A stretch of DNA of 64,000 nucleotides from Catonia carolina. Taxonomy: Eukaryota; Arthropoda; Insecta; Hemiptera; Achilidae. Shown here piece by piece: positions 23,958 to 36,200 of the stretch. Made by a program: the position numbers and the translations under genes. Every line of letters starts with the position of its first letter. The first letter of the stretch is position 1. The notes below the pieces were generated by a model. It searched no databases. It saw only the letters and a list, made by a program, of their open reading frames with translations, and was not told the origin of the DNA. The stretch covers positions 1 through 64,000 of the forward strand of contig JAQMRL010000040.1 of the NCBI GenBank assembly GCA_035578175.1, written 5' to 3'.

Positions 23958-23978
23958 CAAAAATATGTCTGTTTTTAT
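23958..23978 (-). other. 5' leader and 3' splice site upstream of OR-B ATG
   Basis: A pyrimidine-rich acceptor (ttttttgttttag) lies 21 nt before the ATG, and a matching one sits before OR-A. This implies an upstream exon. The 21 nt are open in frame (IKTDIFL), so an upstream coding exon cannot be excluded, but the ATG gives a normal OR N-terminus. Repeat sequence (Rep1) starts right behind the pyrimidine tract. Confidence 0.65.
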
Positions 23979-24038
23979 CTAAAACAAAAAAAAATCTGGT
24001 GTAAAACTCTCACACGTCTTTTTCTCTCCCGTGTAAAT

Positions 24039-24428
24039 GTTGTTTAGGTCATCAGCCGAAAGGCTGGTTTGAACCTCTAGAGGTTTTACTAAGTAAAAAC
24101 GAGGAATGAGGTGGTTTACAATGCCTTTCTCACTGAATGGAAAAGTATGCTTATCAGCATCCCAAAAAGCACCTACTTTCCACCCTGCAGATGATACCTT
24201 CACATCATTCACCACAGGATCTGGCTGTATTTGATGAAATTCATTACTTTCAGAGGAGATATCTTTGACCAATGTCTTTTACATCTCTCTTCTGTTCTTA
24301 AATGATTCAGTCATGTAACTGGCTGACTATGTGATAAGAAACAGAACTATTTTTTGTAGCCCTGGTACTAGCAGATAAAGAGTGCAATTAATTTAATACT
24401 CCACCTGCCGCCTGTTATGGGTGCCCAA
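24039..24428 (-). mobile_element. SINE-C copy 1 (GTT/AAC-tailed retroposon)
   Basis: Full-length copy in minus orientation. The 3' part holds the hairpin-forming CCAGCCTTTCGGCTGATGA and the tail AAACAAC. Flanked by TGTAAAT repeats. Aligns over its whole length with the copy at 51852-52239. It lies about 60-470 bp upstream of the OR-B splice acceptor. Confidence 0.75.
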
Positions 24429-24591
24429 TGTAAATAATAAAACTTAAAATAAAATACATAACCTAATTTTATCAACAGTGAAAATCAATATCAATACGAA
24501 AAATCACCAACTGACGCTAAACTAAAGGTTGTAGAAAAAATATTTAAAGTAAAAGTTGTGGAATTTTTAATGTTCTACAACTCTGATTATA

Positions 24592-25615
24592 AGTGGTGTG
24601 GCTATTAAATAACGAGACTGACGTTGTAAAAAATTTTATTTTTATTTTATAGGTACATAATCACTTATTGTCACCTTTAATATGTATATTGAGCAAATTA
24701 CAACGCTTTATATATTATGAAATTGTAATTGTGTGTGTAATTGTGTATTGTAATTGTGTGTGTTAGATATTGAGCTTATATTTTACAACGCACCATGAAA
24801 TTTTCCATTGTTGGAAACAGCGCTGGAAGTCATCTTCTGTCAGCTCCTTCAGGACACGTGCCGCTTTCTCTTTTACAGCTTCCACAGACTCAAATCTTGT
24901 CCCTTTTAATGCAGATTTCACCTTAGGGAACAGGTAAAAGTCACATGGTACAAGATCTGGTGAATAAGGTGGAAGATCTTACACTGCGATACTGAACTTG
25001 GCTAGGAACTTCTTGACAGATAACGCGGAATGAGCTGGCGCATTGTCTTGGTGGAAAACCCATGATTTGTCCTTCCACATTTCGGGGCGTTTTTTCCTTA
25101 CTCTTTGAGTTAGTTTAGAAAGTACCTCAAGGTAGTAATATTGATTAATTGTTTGACCTTCAGAAACCCAGTGCAGGTACACAATTCCATGGATATAAAA
25201 AAAACTATCATCATTTCTTTAAATTTTTCCTTGCTCATTTGAGCTTTTTTGGCTCTCGGTGAAGTTTGGCTCTTCTAGTGCATGGATTGGCGCTTCGTTT
25301 CCGGATCATAAGTAAAAAACCAAATTTCCTCACATGTTATTATAGTTTCCAAAAAATTTGGGTCATTTTCAATCACGTAAAAAGTGTCAGTACAAACATT
25401 TTTGCAAGCATCATTTCAAACATTTTTGAACGGCACGTTTCCTGAAGGTGCTGACAGAAAATGACTTCCAGCACTGTTTCCAACAATGGAAAAATCGCAT
25501 GGAGCGTTGTAGGGATAGAGAAGGAGTGTATATTGAAGGTGACAATAAGTGATTATGTATAAAATTAAAATTAAATTTTTTTACGTCTGTCTCGTTGTTT
25601 AATAGCCACACCTCG
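24592..25615 (-). mobile_element. Rearranged mariner, copy 2
   Basis: Ends AGTGGTGTGGCTATTAA and TTTAATAGCCACACCTCG, TA on both sides. Minus-strand core frame with WKDKSWVFHQDNAPAH (second catalytic Asp) and VRKKRPEMW. As in copy 1, the transposase 3' end appears inverted at both ends, with the same junction (near 25430). A 120-bp AT-rich stretch is extra in the left end. Confidence 0.85.
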
Positions 25616-26199
25616 TATATAGACTTTTGTTCTAGAATGTTCATTAAGGTAGCAATCTTTGAAAAAAAAAAAAATTTTTTTTAAAACAAGAGCACAGACC
25701 TCTCAAGAAATTTCAACAGACATGGTGCTTACCTTAATTTGTAGAGCATAAAAAATGTACTTAAAGCGGCGATTCTAATAAATATCTTAGGAGCAAATTG
25801 CACGAATAAACTACTACTTTCGGTTGACGGATTTTGATGAAAATATTCGTGTCAGGCCCCTTAGTGGTACTTAACTTAAGTTTCAAGTTTGAACGTCGTA
25901 CTTTCTTGAAATATTTTGTTGACACAGACAAATACACTCACGGTTACTATAATAGACGGTAGCGGTCACGCGCAGCTGCTGTGAGATGTAATTTGAGTGA
26001 TGACATGTTCTGGTCAACTCAGGAACAACTCGGCCGGTGCGTAGTGAAGGTAGGATTAATGCATTGTTTTTATTAACATTGCTGTTCAGGTATGTTTACA
26101 CGGGAAATCGATTTTAATTTTATTAATTCTTCGGTTTAGGCCTGAAGTTTTTCTCCAAGTTATTTGTTTTGTTCTTTTAATTCGGTGTTTTCACGTTTT

Positions 26200-27370
26200 A
26201 AGAGATCAGTTTCCTCTGATTAATTCTGGCATTCCACAAGGGAGCGTATTGGGTTCTTCTTTGTAAACGCTATACACCAGTGATCTGCCGATAAGTGAAG
26301 AAGCAATTATTGGTACGTTTGCTGACGACACAGTCATACTGGCTTCAGCAAATTCGGTAGAGGATTCGACCGTGAAACTACAGCGAGCTGTAACTGCAGT
26401 TAGTATGTGGACCAAGAAATGGAAGATCAAACTTAATGAAAATAAGTCAGTGCACATAAATTTTACCAACATAACAATAACACATATTCCCATTACTATG
26501 AATGAAAATCTAATACCTTTTGCCAACACAGCAAAGTATATTGGGATGACGCTATACGCGAAGCTGAGGTGGAAGGAACATGTTAAGAAGAAAAAGGACG
26601 AACTACATATTAAATATAGAAAGATGTATTAGCTGTTTGGTAGGACCTCTGAACTGTCAATCTTCAATAAATTGCTTCTTTACAAGCAAATGCTAAAACC
26701 GGTGTGGACATATAAATGGCCTGCAGATCTATGGCTGCACCAAAACAAGCAACTTAAACATTATCCAAAGGTTCCTAAACAGAGTGCTTAGGAACATAGT
26801 AAACACTCCGTGGCATGCCTGCAACAGCGACATCCATCGTGACTTACAAGTGAACGCGGTAGCAGAGGAAGTGCGTAAGTGTGCCAAAAAACATGAAGAT
26901 CGTCTTTATGATCACATCAACATTGAAATTCAACTGTTGGATAACAGTGTAATAGTTAGGCGTCTGAAAAGGAGTAAGCGTGTAGATCTAGTGTGTTAAA
27001 AATATTATTAAAAATATTGTTAAACTATAAATTATATTTAAGTCATCTAAATAATATAAGTTTCTAAAACTAATTGTTAGCTATAAATATTATTATTAAG
27101 TTAATTTTAAGGCATAGTTATTTATATTTATATTTGCGTAAGTTATTAAACTAATGTTTAAATTAACAATAGGATTAAGTTAGAGATTTAAGAAATTAAT
27201 ATGTGTATAGTACACTGTGTAAGTGACATTAGAAAATAAGTGCTAGCGCTAGTGGGTAGTCACCCACATGGTGACAAAGCATGGTTATACAAAGGGCGGG
27301 AGGTAAATAACATCGCTAAAGAAAAACTATTCGTTAGTTTTAAGTATCTAGTTGCAGTAGATTAAAAAAT
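26200..27370 (+). pseudogene. Jockey-like LINE, 3' part
   Basis: INSGIPQGSVLGSS, then TLYTSDLPISEEAIIGTFADDTVILAS (palm boxes, broken once), MWTKKWKIKLNENKSV and IGMTLYAKLRWKEHV, then FLNRVLRNIVNTPW and a C-terminus ending RSKRVDLVC at 26996. Several stops. A 3' UTR of about 370 bp with an A-rich end follows. Order and spacing match the Jockey clade. Confidence 0.8.
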
Positions 27371-27525
27371 AAATAAAAAAGTTTCCTCTGACTGTGCAAT
27401 ATACAAATTTGGCGGTTCTTTATTAAAACGAGGCCTACCTTCCTCACATGCGACCATCAGCAGAAAATGAATCGGCTCGTTTGCAAGCCTTTATCCACTT
27501 CAATCTAGTTTCACTGGGCTTTGAA

Positions 27526-27657
27526 GCCGGCCGCATTGGCGCAGTTGGTAACGTGCTCGCCTCTCATCATGCGCCTCTCATCAAAAATCATTTCATCATT
27601 CACTGTCTGCATTTAGCAGTAATTGCAGAACAGTCAAACGTTAAACAAAAAAAAAAA
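27526..27657 (+). mobile_element. SINE-A copy 2, only one with the 5' A-box
   Basis: Starts GCCGGCCGCATTGGCGCAG with the A-box TGGCGCAGTTGGTA, but the B-box is replaced by a repeated CCTCTCATCA. 13-bp target duplication ACTGGGCTTTGAA at 27513-27525 and 27658-27670. Confidence 0.85.
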
Positions 27658-28035
27658 ACTGGGCTTTGAAAACCGGTGAAACTTAATGCCCAACTCCTTT
27701 TGGTGTCTATCGTGATTAGAACACCCGGAAATGGCATAACACACCATTATTAAAGACTAGTAAAGTATTACAGATCGACACCGTACCCACTGTGCGTGCG
27801 TCGGCTGTCGCTGGTGACCAGATGACGTCAAGGGGGCGGGGCTTGTCAGTGTGCATATTGTTGATGATCCCTACCGTCTAGTATGGTAACCGTGCACACA
27901 CTCACAAAAAAATCGCTAAAAAATAAATGTTTTCTTTGGTTCAGGAAAACGTGTATTACCAGTGAAAACTCGGTTTAAAAATCTACATGAAAACAATACT
28001 TTTTCCCCCTATACATTCATATAGCAAGAGAAAGT

Positions 28036-28179
28036 AACGTGCTCGGCTCTCATCATGCGGTCTCGGGTTCGAATCCCATTCAGGCACGGCATATTTTCAT
28101 ACGTTACAAAAAATCATTTCATCCTTCACCGTCTGCATTAGCAGTAATTGCAGAACAATCGGACGTTAAACAAAAAAAA
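28036..28179 (+). mobile_element. SINE-A copy 3 at the end of Rep1
   Basis: Starts CGTGCTCGGCTCTC, with B-box GGTTCGAATCC and the GCATTAGCAGTAATTGC hairpin. Flanked by AGAGAAAGT repeats, so it inserted in the last bases of Rep1. Confidence 0.8.
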
Positions 28180-28828
28180 AGAGAAAGTTACTTAGTGAGA
28201 TACTTACACTGTTCCAAATTATTGGTTCGTCGCTATTATTTTAAACACAAATCATAATTCTGGCGATTATAGTATTTTATTATTATTTAAAATTATAGTA
28301 GTTTTAAAATCTTCTAAACCTAATGTACTACAAATAAATTGAAGGTTTGAGAGAAAGAACAATTGAAGCACGGAACGGTTGTTTCCTAATATATTTAAAA
28401 ATATTGTATTTAGCATTGAATTAAAACCTCAAATATCCTTGGAGTTACTAAAAAAAAATCTGACTTTAAAACAATATTTATGTATGTTTGCAGTAAAAGT
28501 TTTCTTTTTTGAAATAGAAATAAAATGAATTACTATTTTCAGAGAATAATCTAGTGTCCGAGCTAACAAAACAAGATGTTGCGTGCAAGTACCCCACGCA
28601 CGCGATTGGTTTGTTCAACTACTCTACATCAAAAAGTCCCTATTTTTGGAATTACATTTTTGTTGTCAAATAATAAATCCGTCGACAATAATGTTAGAAC
28701 ATGAGATATTATTACTTTATTATAAAACCTCGTGTTTATTCTTATTTTACAAGTAAATGTTATTTACTTTTATGTTTTCTTACTATACTTCAACAAGCTT
28801 TATTATAACCCTTTTAACACGTTCACTA
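28180..28828. other. AT-rich intergenic DNA
   Basis: No gene. The stretch 28490-28610 (CAGTAAAAG, GAATTACTATTTTCAGAG, TTGCGTGCAAGTA) has a diverged relative at 49910-50020, so it is part of another old repeat. Confidence 0.45.
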
Positions 28829-30653
28829 GCTGGCCCGTGGTGTACTGGTCAATAAAACAGGCTTCTACGACGGGGTCCCGGATTTGATTCCTGGTCAGGT
28901 TTAACGTTTTTTCATTACTCATTTTCATCATCATCATCTTTTCCATCGTCTGCAATAACAGTAAAACAGTCAAACGTTAAAAAAAATATTTTCGCTACTA
29001 TAATGCATATATCGGGTGGTCCATTTAAATTAAGACACGTCAGGTTTTTCATACATACAAACAAAAGAAAACTACATTTGAAATAAAAACAATCAATTAA
29101 AGGGTTAACCTAAATGAAATCAGCTGTATTCTACAGCTGATAGATGTAGAATCCTGTAGAATACAATAGAAAACAATGAAATACCGGTGGCTGCAGCGGT
29201 CATTGTACATTTCCATGTTAATTCAAGAAGAAGATTTCGCGTGACTCCGGAATATCAAAATCCAGTGTTCTGAAAACATTAAAACGTCTGAAATTCTGTA
29301 CAATATTTCACTGCATCAGGAACTGCACGGCAACAATTTTGAATTAAGATTAACATTTTGTCGATAGGCTCTGTAAAAAATACAGGTAGATCAATTCTTT
29401 TTCTTAATGTTTTTTTTTCTGACAAAATCAGGTTTTACTAATTATGGTGTGGTAAACAGACGTAATGTGCATTATTGTGCTGTACGAAAATCACATTAGC
29501 TCAGGGAAGTAGAACATCAACGTCCGTGGACTTTCAACGTCCAGGACATGTTCATGACAGGTCCATGTTCTATGTACGGAACATAGGTTGTCGTAGTCTA
29601 CATTAATCGGACCGCACTTCTCCAATGGACATTTCAACGGAGAGAAATATGCAGAATCTTTAGAACATCAGTTGTCTTCACTGCAGAGACGGATATGGTT
29701 TCATCATGATAGTTCTCCAACACATTGTGTCGTTACCTCCAGAGAAATTTTGCGTCCAAACTTCCAGTCCAAAATTTCTCTAGAGGTAACTGCACAATGT
29801 ATAGGAAACTATCTTGATGAAACTACATCGGTCATCTCTGCTCCAAGGATATTTCATAAGCAGTGAAGACAACTGATGTTCTAAAGATTCTGCATATTTC
29901 TTTCCGATGAAATATCCATTGGAGAAGTGCGGTCCGATTAATGTGGACTACTACGTTCCGAACCAAACATTGACAGCCCACGGACGTTGATGTACTACTT
30001 CCCTGAGCCAAAGTAGATTTCATACAGCAAAATAATCCATATAATATCTGTTTACCGCAAAATGATTAGTCAGAAAATAAAACATTAAGAAAACAATTTG
30101 ATCTACCTGTATTTTTTCAGCGCCTATCAACAAAATGTTAATCTTTATTCAAAGTCGTTGCCGTGCAATTCCTGATGCAGTGAAATATTGTACGGATGGA
30201 ATATCAGACGTTTCAAGATTTTCAGAACAGTGATTTTTGATATCCCGGAGTCACGCGAAATTCTACTTGAATTAACATAAGGATGTACAATGACCGCTGC
30301 AGCCACCACTATTTGATTGTTTCTCCTGTATTCTACAGGATTCTACCGGTCCTGTATTCTACATCTATCATCTGTAGAATACATCTGATTTCATTAGGTT
30401 AAACCTTTAATTGATTGTTTTTATTTCAAATGTCGTTTTATTTTGTTTGTATATATATGAAAAACCTAACGTGTCTCAATTTAAATAGACCACCCGGTAT
30501 ATGCATTATAGCAGCGAACATGTTTTTTTTAACATCTGACTGTTTATTATTATTGCAGACGATGGAAAGGATGATGATAATGAGTAATGAAAAAACTCTA
30601 AACCTGACCAGGAATCAAACCCGGACCCCGTCATAGAAGCCTGTTGCATTACA
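28829..30653. repeat. 1.8 kb inverted duplication with SINE-B ends and a mariner-like core
   Basis: Two arms of about 900 bp, centre near 29764. Outermost in both arms is a tRNA-like SINE (SINE-B: B-box-like GGATTTGATTCC, CATCATCATC, GTTAAAAAAAA), then about 25 bp of linker (TTCGCT...ATAATGCATATA), then an element beginning CGGGTGGTCCATTTAAATT. The left arm codes for RRIWFHHDSSPTHCVV, the second-Asp region of a DUF4817-type mariner transposase. The right arm repeats it inverted. No intact frame. Confidence 0.8.
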
Positions 30654-31109
30654 TTACAAGCCAGTTGAAGGGACATTATCCAGTCTTCTGTTTCCTTCTC
30701 TCCTATGTGACTTATTTCATCTTCCACTGTGTTCCTATGTTCTTCGACACCCACACCGCCCATCCGTTCTTTTTCTCTACTTTGAGATTTTCGTCTGACA
30801 CTATCCACAGAAACAGATATAACAAACCATGAAATGATGGTTTTTCGGTACATTAAACATATTAAATTAATTTTTATTTCACATGACTCGATCATATGGT
30901 TCATTTCTATTCGTTTTTTGATAAACGTTAATAGTGAGATTATTTTGCTTTATTCGGCAATTGAATCGTAGTCTGTAAACTGAATTTTTTACCAGTTTAT
31001 TCGTTCACGTTTACAAATATTTTTCAAAATATTCAAATAAAACAGAACTATTCATTAGTAGGGTATGCACTACACAACTCAAATAGTATTTTGTGTTATA
31101 GTATATCCC

Positions 31110-31340
31110 ACTGACATACCTTGGACACATCATGAGGGGGTCTAAATACGAGATTCTGCATCTCATAATTCAAGGGAAACTCGTTGGTAAACGCTCGGTG
31201 GGACGCAAACGAATATCCTGGTTAAGTAATTTGAGAGAAGCGTTTAACTGCTCGTCGCATGATTTTTTCAGAGCAGCAGTGGACAAGGTACGACTGACCA
31301 TGATGATAGCCAACCTTCGTAATGGAGAAGGCACCTGAAG
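31110..31340 (+). pseudogene. LINE C-terminal fragment
   Basis: LTYLGHIMRGSKYEILHL, then GKRSVGRKRISWLSN and HDFFRAAVDKVRLTMM before the stop at 31336-31338. This is the extreme C-terminus of a non-LTR reverse transcriptase. The following 130 bp (AGAACCGTG, ACGGACCGGATATTTTATAA) recur at 51375-51520 without the coding part. Confidence 0.75.
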
Positions 31341-31669
31341 AAGATATCCCACAGAACCGTGCAGCAGGTATAAACAGACTAAAGGTTGAAAGCCAGTAAA
31401 ACGGATGCGAAATCGTGTTTCACTCTACCAACGCCTTCAATCAAAACTACTAGTGACGGACCGGATATTTTATAATAGGCCAACTTAATGAATTATTTCT
31501 ACTTTTAATTTCATATTTGGTATTTAGTATGTTTCAATTAGCATATACCAAGTTTCATCTGATAAGCAAAGAAAATTTTTTGTAACAAGAATGGATCGCC
31601 CTAAGTTCAATCAACAATTTTGATACATTTATGTTTTAACGTGCTGCACGGTTCCATTGGATAGAGTAT

Positions 31670-31877
31670 GTGTTGTTGTTGTTGTTAAGATCATCAGCCC
31701 AAAGGCTGGTTTGAACCTCTAGAGGTTTTACTAAGTAAAAACGAGAAGTGAGGTAGTTTACCTTGCCTTCCTCACTGAGTTGAAAGAGTATGCTTATCAG
31801 CATGCCAGGCCCTTCGAAAAGCACCCACTTTCCATCCTGTAAATGACACCTTCACTTCACTCACAACAGGGTCTTGA
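31670..31877 (-). mobile_element. SINE-C copy 3, 5'-truncated
   Basis: The (GTT)n end at 31670-31686 is the complement of the AAC tail. It then has the conserved CAGCCCAAAGGCTGGTTT and TTTTACTAAGTAAAAACGAG blocks and ends near 31877. Confidence 0.75.
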
Positions 31878-33164
31878 AAAATTAATGCAAATTGCTCCAA
31901 TATAAATGGTTTTGGCTCCATGTTGGGGCCAAACTGATAAAACTGATGAATATTGATAAAAAATTATGAAAAAATTACAGCTGCTTTTTATAAATACGTA
32001 CGATTTTGAGAATATAAAAACATGAAAATCGGTTACGCTCACGGACGCTAGAGCTCGCGAAACATTCTCATGCGCAAAAATTGGTAGGTTACTACTTCAT
32101 ATTTTCGGCTGTATTGTGCTTAAATTTCAGTTTAGCGTAAAATTATACATACCATGATTTGGAGATAAAAGTTTCGTGAATAAAATCCAGTTTATTTTGT
32201 ATTTTGGGTGACATTTGGCTAAGTGATTGGTGTTTGAAATTTGAAAAAATTGGTGTAGGACTTTGAAGGAATTAGTAAGGATGGCGACAGCCCGCCTACC
32301 ATACCGCTCTGTTATTGAATAAAAGCATCACCTTGCTACAAACAACAGTTTGCTATAAAAATACAAAAATAACACCAGTAAGTAACAGAATATAGTGCAG
32401 AAAGGAGGGAGAAAAAAGTTTCGATGTGCCATAGCAAACAAAGAAAGAAAAAATTTACGCTCTCATAAATAACCTTATATCTTAGCCCAGCGATTACATA
32501 ATCGTTTTATCTCTCTTCAGTCAATAATACACACGCACTATATTAGGCTACAGAAGTACCAGCCCTAAAGATGAAATATTCTCACAAAGTTACACTATCT
32601 GAAAAATTGGTGAAGCAAAAAGTTAGGTTTGTAAACTTTACCCACCTCTTAGCTATCAATACTAGTAAAGTAGCAGTACTATCAATAGCAAGTACATGGT
32701 ATTTTATATCAAATTTGACTACGTTTGAGCGCGGGTATATTGAGTACGCTCTAATAGCTTTATAAATACGCTCGCTACAGCCGTTTGAAGCTCGCAACTA
32801 TCCGGACATCGAATATGCGGTTCTCGGCGCAGAAGGGTTAAACATAAATTTATCAATCTCATGGAATTTAAGCAACAGGGTCCCACTTTTGAGTCGTATT
32901 TTTCTTAAAAGAAGTAAAGCAAAGTTAAACAACTTACTTATGAGTGGTTTTTTTCTTAAAACTGGTAAAGTATTATAAAAAAAGTTAAACATATTTTACT
33001 GTTTGTGCAAAGCTGAATTGTTGTAGATTTAATAATATAATGTGAAAAAATCTTATTTTTTACATACAGCAGATTACAGATATCAAATAATTAAAATATT
33101 CATGCGGCAAATGTCAAAAAAGTTTCAGTAGACCATTTAAAACAAAACATATTTTATACAATTA
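31878..33164. other. Intergenic DNA downstream of OR-A, no gene seen
   Basis: Frames at 32571-32765 and its antisense are short and motif-free. It probably contains the OR-A 3' UTR next to 33165, but no clear poly(A) signal was found. Confidence 0.4.
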
Positions 33165-33221
33165 TTATGATCTATTAGTTGATTGTAGAACATTGAAATA
33201 AGAGTACGCAGCTTGCAGAAC
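33165..33221 (-). CDS. OR-A exon 5, C-terminus and stop
   Basis: Acceptor ctttatttccag, then [18 protein letters not shown] and TAA, followed by a second in-frame TAA. One residue shorter than OR-B at the C-terminus. Confidence 0.9.
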   Translation of the reverse strand, partial: VLQAAYSYFNVLQSTNRS

Positions 33222-36200
33222 CTGGAAATAAAGAAAAAAAATTGGTGTAAACACTCACATGATTTATTATTGCCACTGCAAATAATGACCAATATAACAT
33301 AACATTAGTATTAAAACATAAGAAATAAACAAAAAATTAATCTCAGGAAACATAACCTCATCTTGAGTGAATGATGCAAAATGAAAATCAACCTTGATTT
33401 GGCTTAAAAGTACGTAAAACCACTCTTTCACGCTTAACTAAGTTCTGTAAAGAAAAATGCTTATAATAAAAGTTGTAGATATTTTAATTTCCTATTCATT
33501 TAAATAAATACGCTTTTGTCGTAAAATGCATGCTATGGCTGAAATCATAAAAACTAGATTTTTTACAGATTTTCATGAAAAAGCACAAAAAATCACAAAT
33601 TGCCGCTAAACTAATTCTTATATAATGAAAAATGTTTGGAATAAAAGTTGCTGTATTCCACTCAGGCACGGCATATTTTCATACGTTATAAAAATTCATT
33701 TCATCCTCATTACGCAGTTACACCCCAACGTCGTCGCTAATGACCTTGCAGTTGATGCGACGTAAATAAATAAATAAAAACAAAAAAAAGTTGTAGGTTA
33801 TTAAATTGTTTACAACTTTTATTACATACATTTGCTAAAACACATATATTAAAACCGCAATCTAAAAAATAAAACAACAATTTTTTACGGTAAAACAGCC
33901 TTTCCAAGAATTTGAGCAGACATGGCGTCTACCCTATCATAAAAAGCATGAAAAATGTAGTAAATGAGGTGAATTAAAAAAATCGTAGGAGCCGTTTTTG
34001 AGAAGATCGCAAAAAGTGAAAAATGACACGAATAAACTAATACTTCCGGTAGACCGAATTTGATGAAAATGTTCGTGTCGGGTCCTTTAGTGGTGTCTAA
34101 CTTAAGTCTTAAGTTTCAATTTCGTACGATGTTCCGTTCTTGAGATATTTGGTTCACACACACACGCACACACACACACACACACGCGCGCGCGCACACA
34201 CACACACACACTCTCGCGCGCGCGCACACACACAGACTCTCGCGCGCGCACACACACACGCACGCACACACACACGCACGCACACACACACAAATACACA
34301 CACATAAATACGCATGCACGCGCGCGCGCGCACACACACCCACACCAATTGCTAGAAACATGTTTTTTTGGGTTCAGGTGGTCTGAAAACGTGTCTGTCC
34401 GGTGAAACCTAGATTTCGAAAATCGACATGAAAGCAATTCGTTCGTTCTACATATTCTACATATCATGTGTGTAGGAGAAAGTAAAAATTCATCTTCACT
34501 CTATCGGGAGCTGATTCTAAAATTTTAGAATTTAGAAATAATCAGATCCTCTAATAACCCAGAATAAACGTCATAATTATATCAGTTTTGTGTTAATAAT
34601 GACTGTTAATTTTGTTATATGGTTTGAGGTCTTTTTTTAAGTAAACAAGGAAATAAAATTTTATTTGTACCTTAGTAAAATTGTTCAGATTTATCGTGTA
34701 AATTCCAAATGGTTTTATCGAATACTCGTTGGCGCATAACAACATGAGATATATGCTTTTCCAAACCCAGATAGGTTTGTCCAGCCAAGAACATCCATAT
34801 ATGGCATTTCTAAATTTCTCACCCTGTAACAAACATTTTAGAATATTTACAATGATAACTTAAATTTAATGAATATTACTTTCTATTGCCATACATGAAT
34901 ATAATAGTGAAATAATTTTTTTCCAAATCGAGTGCAATAAAGAGTTTAAATAATGAAGTCTCCTTCAACAGAATATTTTTCTAAAAACGTTAATGCTGTA
35001 GCCATAATTTTGGTATTGTGTTGATCAGTTGGGATTTGAGGGATTTACCTTGTAGATATTTTCGCATACTGCAGATGAGCTTTCACAATTTCATACATCG
35101 TGAAACATTACGAAAATATTCAACGATTTCATCAATTTTAATGCATCGATTGTTTTTCATGAATTCGTTAATGATGAACTCAGCAGTTCGTCTGTAATGA
35201 CCCTGATCGCTCGTTATCATGGTTGTTTTTTCCTCCCCAAGTTGAAGCTAAGCCATCAATACCAAACGGAAGACTCATCCACAACATTATCTCAATATAC
35301 CTCTTTCAATATTGACGATAGATATCAGCTGGTCACACATTTCTCGCATTCAGGAATCTAATCACAGTTAACTGCACAACTGGCAGGGTTCTCTATTTTT
35401 TTTAAACATTTTAAACACTCACAGAAACAACGCAGATGCTAGAGGGACACATACCTTTGCATACAGAAAGCAGATGTAAATACCTATAACTGAAAGCGTT
35501 AGAACTTGCCCGGTGGCTAATCTCTTCATCAGCGCTCCTTGCAGCACTTATGGGTACTACACCCCGGATGACCCTCGTATATAGATTTAGGGCTGCCAAA
35601 TTTACGGTTAAACTAAGAATTTTGGTATTCTAGTCAAAAACATTACGCCTTATAGTACAAACTGCTCTTTACGTTTGAAACAAATTCTTACAAACAGATT
35701 TTCAAATATTTCCATTTAAATTACTTTCTAACCTATAAAAAAAGCCTGTCACAAGAACACAATAACCCACTTGTAAATTCAATTTCCATTTTACATCTAC
35801 TTGGATATCCTGCAACACGCTTAAAAAGAAGCTGAACCAGAGACCTCCTAAGTTAAATAAATAAACTTCATTCAAAATGCAAAAGATTTTTAATGACAAT
35901 AATTGTCATTGCCTCTCCAACAATTATTGTAATGGCAGCCCTACCACTCTCATGGCTATCGTGTAATTTCGACACAATCAACATCATTACATTTACTTTT
36001 TTGAAATTGTAAATTATACATTAAAGAAAGTTTGTATGGAAGGTTTTTTTGCTAAATCTTCCGTCGCCTGTGCCAAGCGACATTCAACGAGCACGGAAAG
36101 ACGACACTCGGTTGCGGCGGGTCGTCAACGAGAGAACTTTAACGGCGAATCGGAGCGTCTGGAATTTCTTCCGAAACTTAAACTGCAACTCAACAAGAAG

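Larger units (their letters stand above)
25939..27894. mobile_element. TIR element inserted in Rep1, carrying a LINE piece
   Basis: Left end CACGGTTACTATAATAGACG, right end complement CACGGTTACCATACTAGACG (2 mismatches in 24). It interrupts Rep1 in its CA-rich part. Inside are a Jockey-like LINE end and SINE-A copy 2. Own transposase not recognised. Superfamily unknown. Confidence 0.65.
23985..28042 (+). repeat. Rep1 copy 2, interrupted by three insertions
   Basis: Rep1 pieces at 23985-24038, 24429-24591, 25616-25938 and 27895-28042 keep the Rep1 order (CTGGTGT start, GCTAAACTAAAG, ACATGGTGCTTACC, CTACTTTCGGTTGAC, TCGCTAAAAA, AGCAAGAGAAAGT). Between them sit SINE-C copy 1, mariner copy 2 and a TIR element. 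It starts right behind the OR-B 5' splice acceptor. Confidence 0.75.
33236..34487 (+). repeat. Rep1 copy 3 in OR-A intron 4
   Basis: Starts ATTGGTGTAAACACTCACA. Carries the Rep1 marker blocks and ends GTAGGAGAAAGTAAAAA. It is nearly the entire last intron of OR-A. Interrupted by a SINE-A tail (33655-33787) and enlarged by a CA/CG tract. Confidence 0.8.

Noticed and set aside
30506..30904. 132-codon minus-strand frame and its plus-strand partner
   Set aside because: Overlap SINE-B and flanking DNA, no domain.
34102..34467. Cys/Val/Arg-rich minus-strand frames
   Set aside because: Translation of the CA/CG tract, not a cysteine-rich protein.
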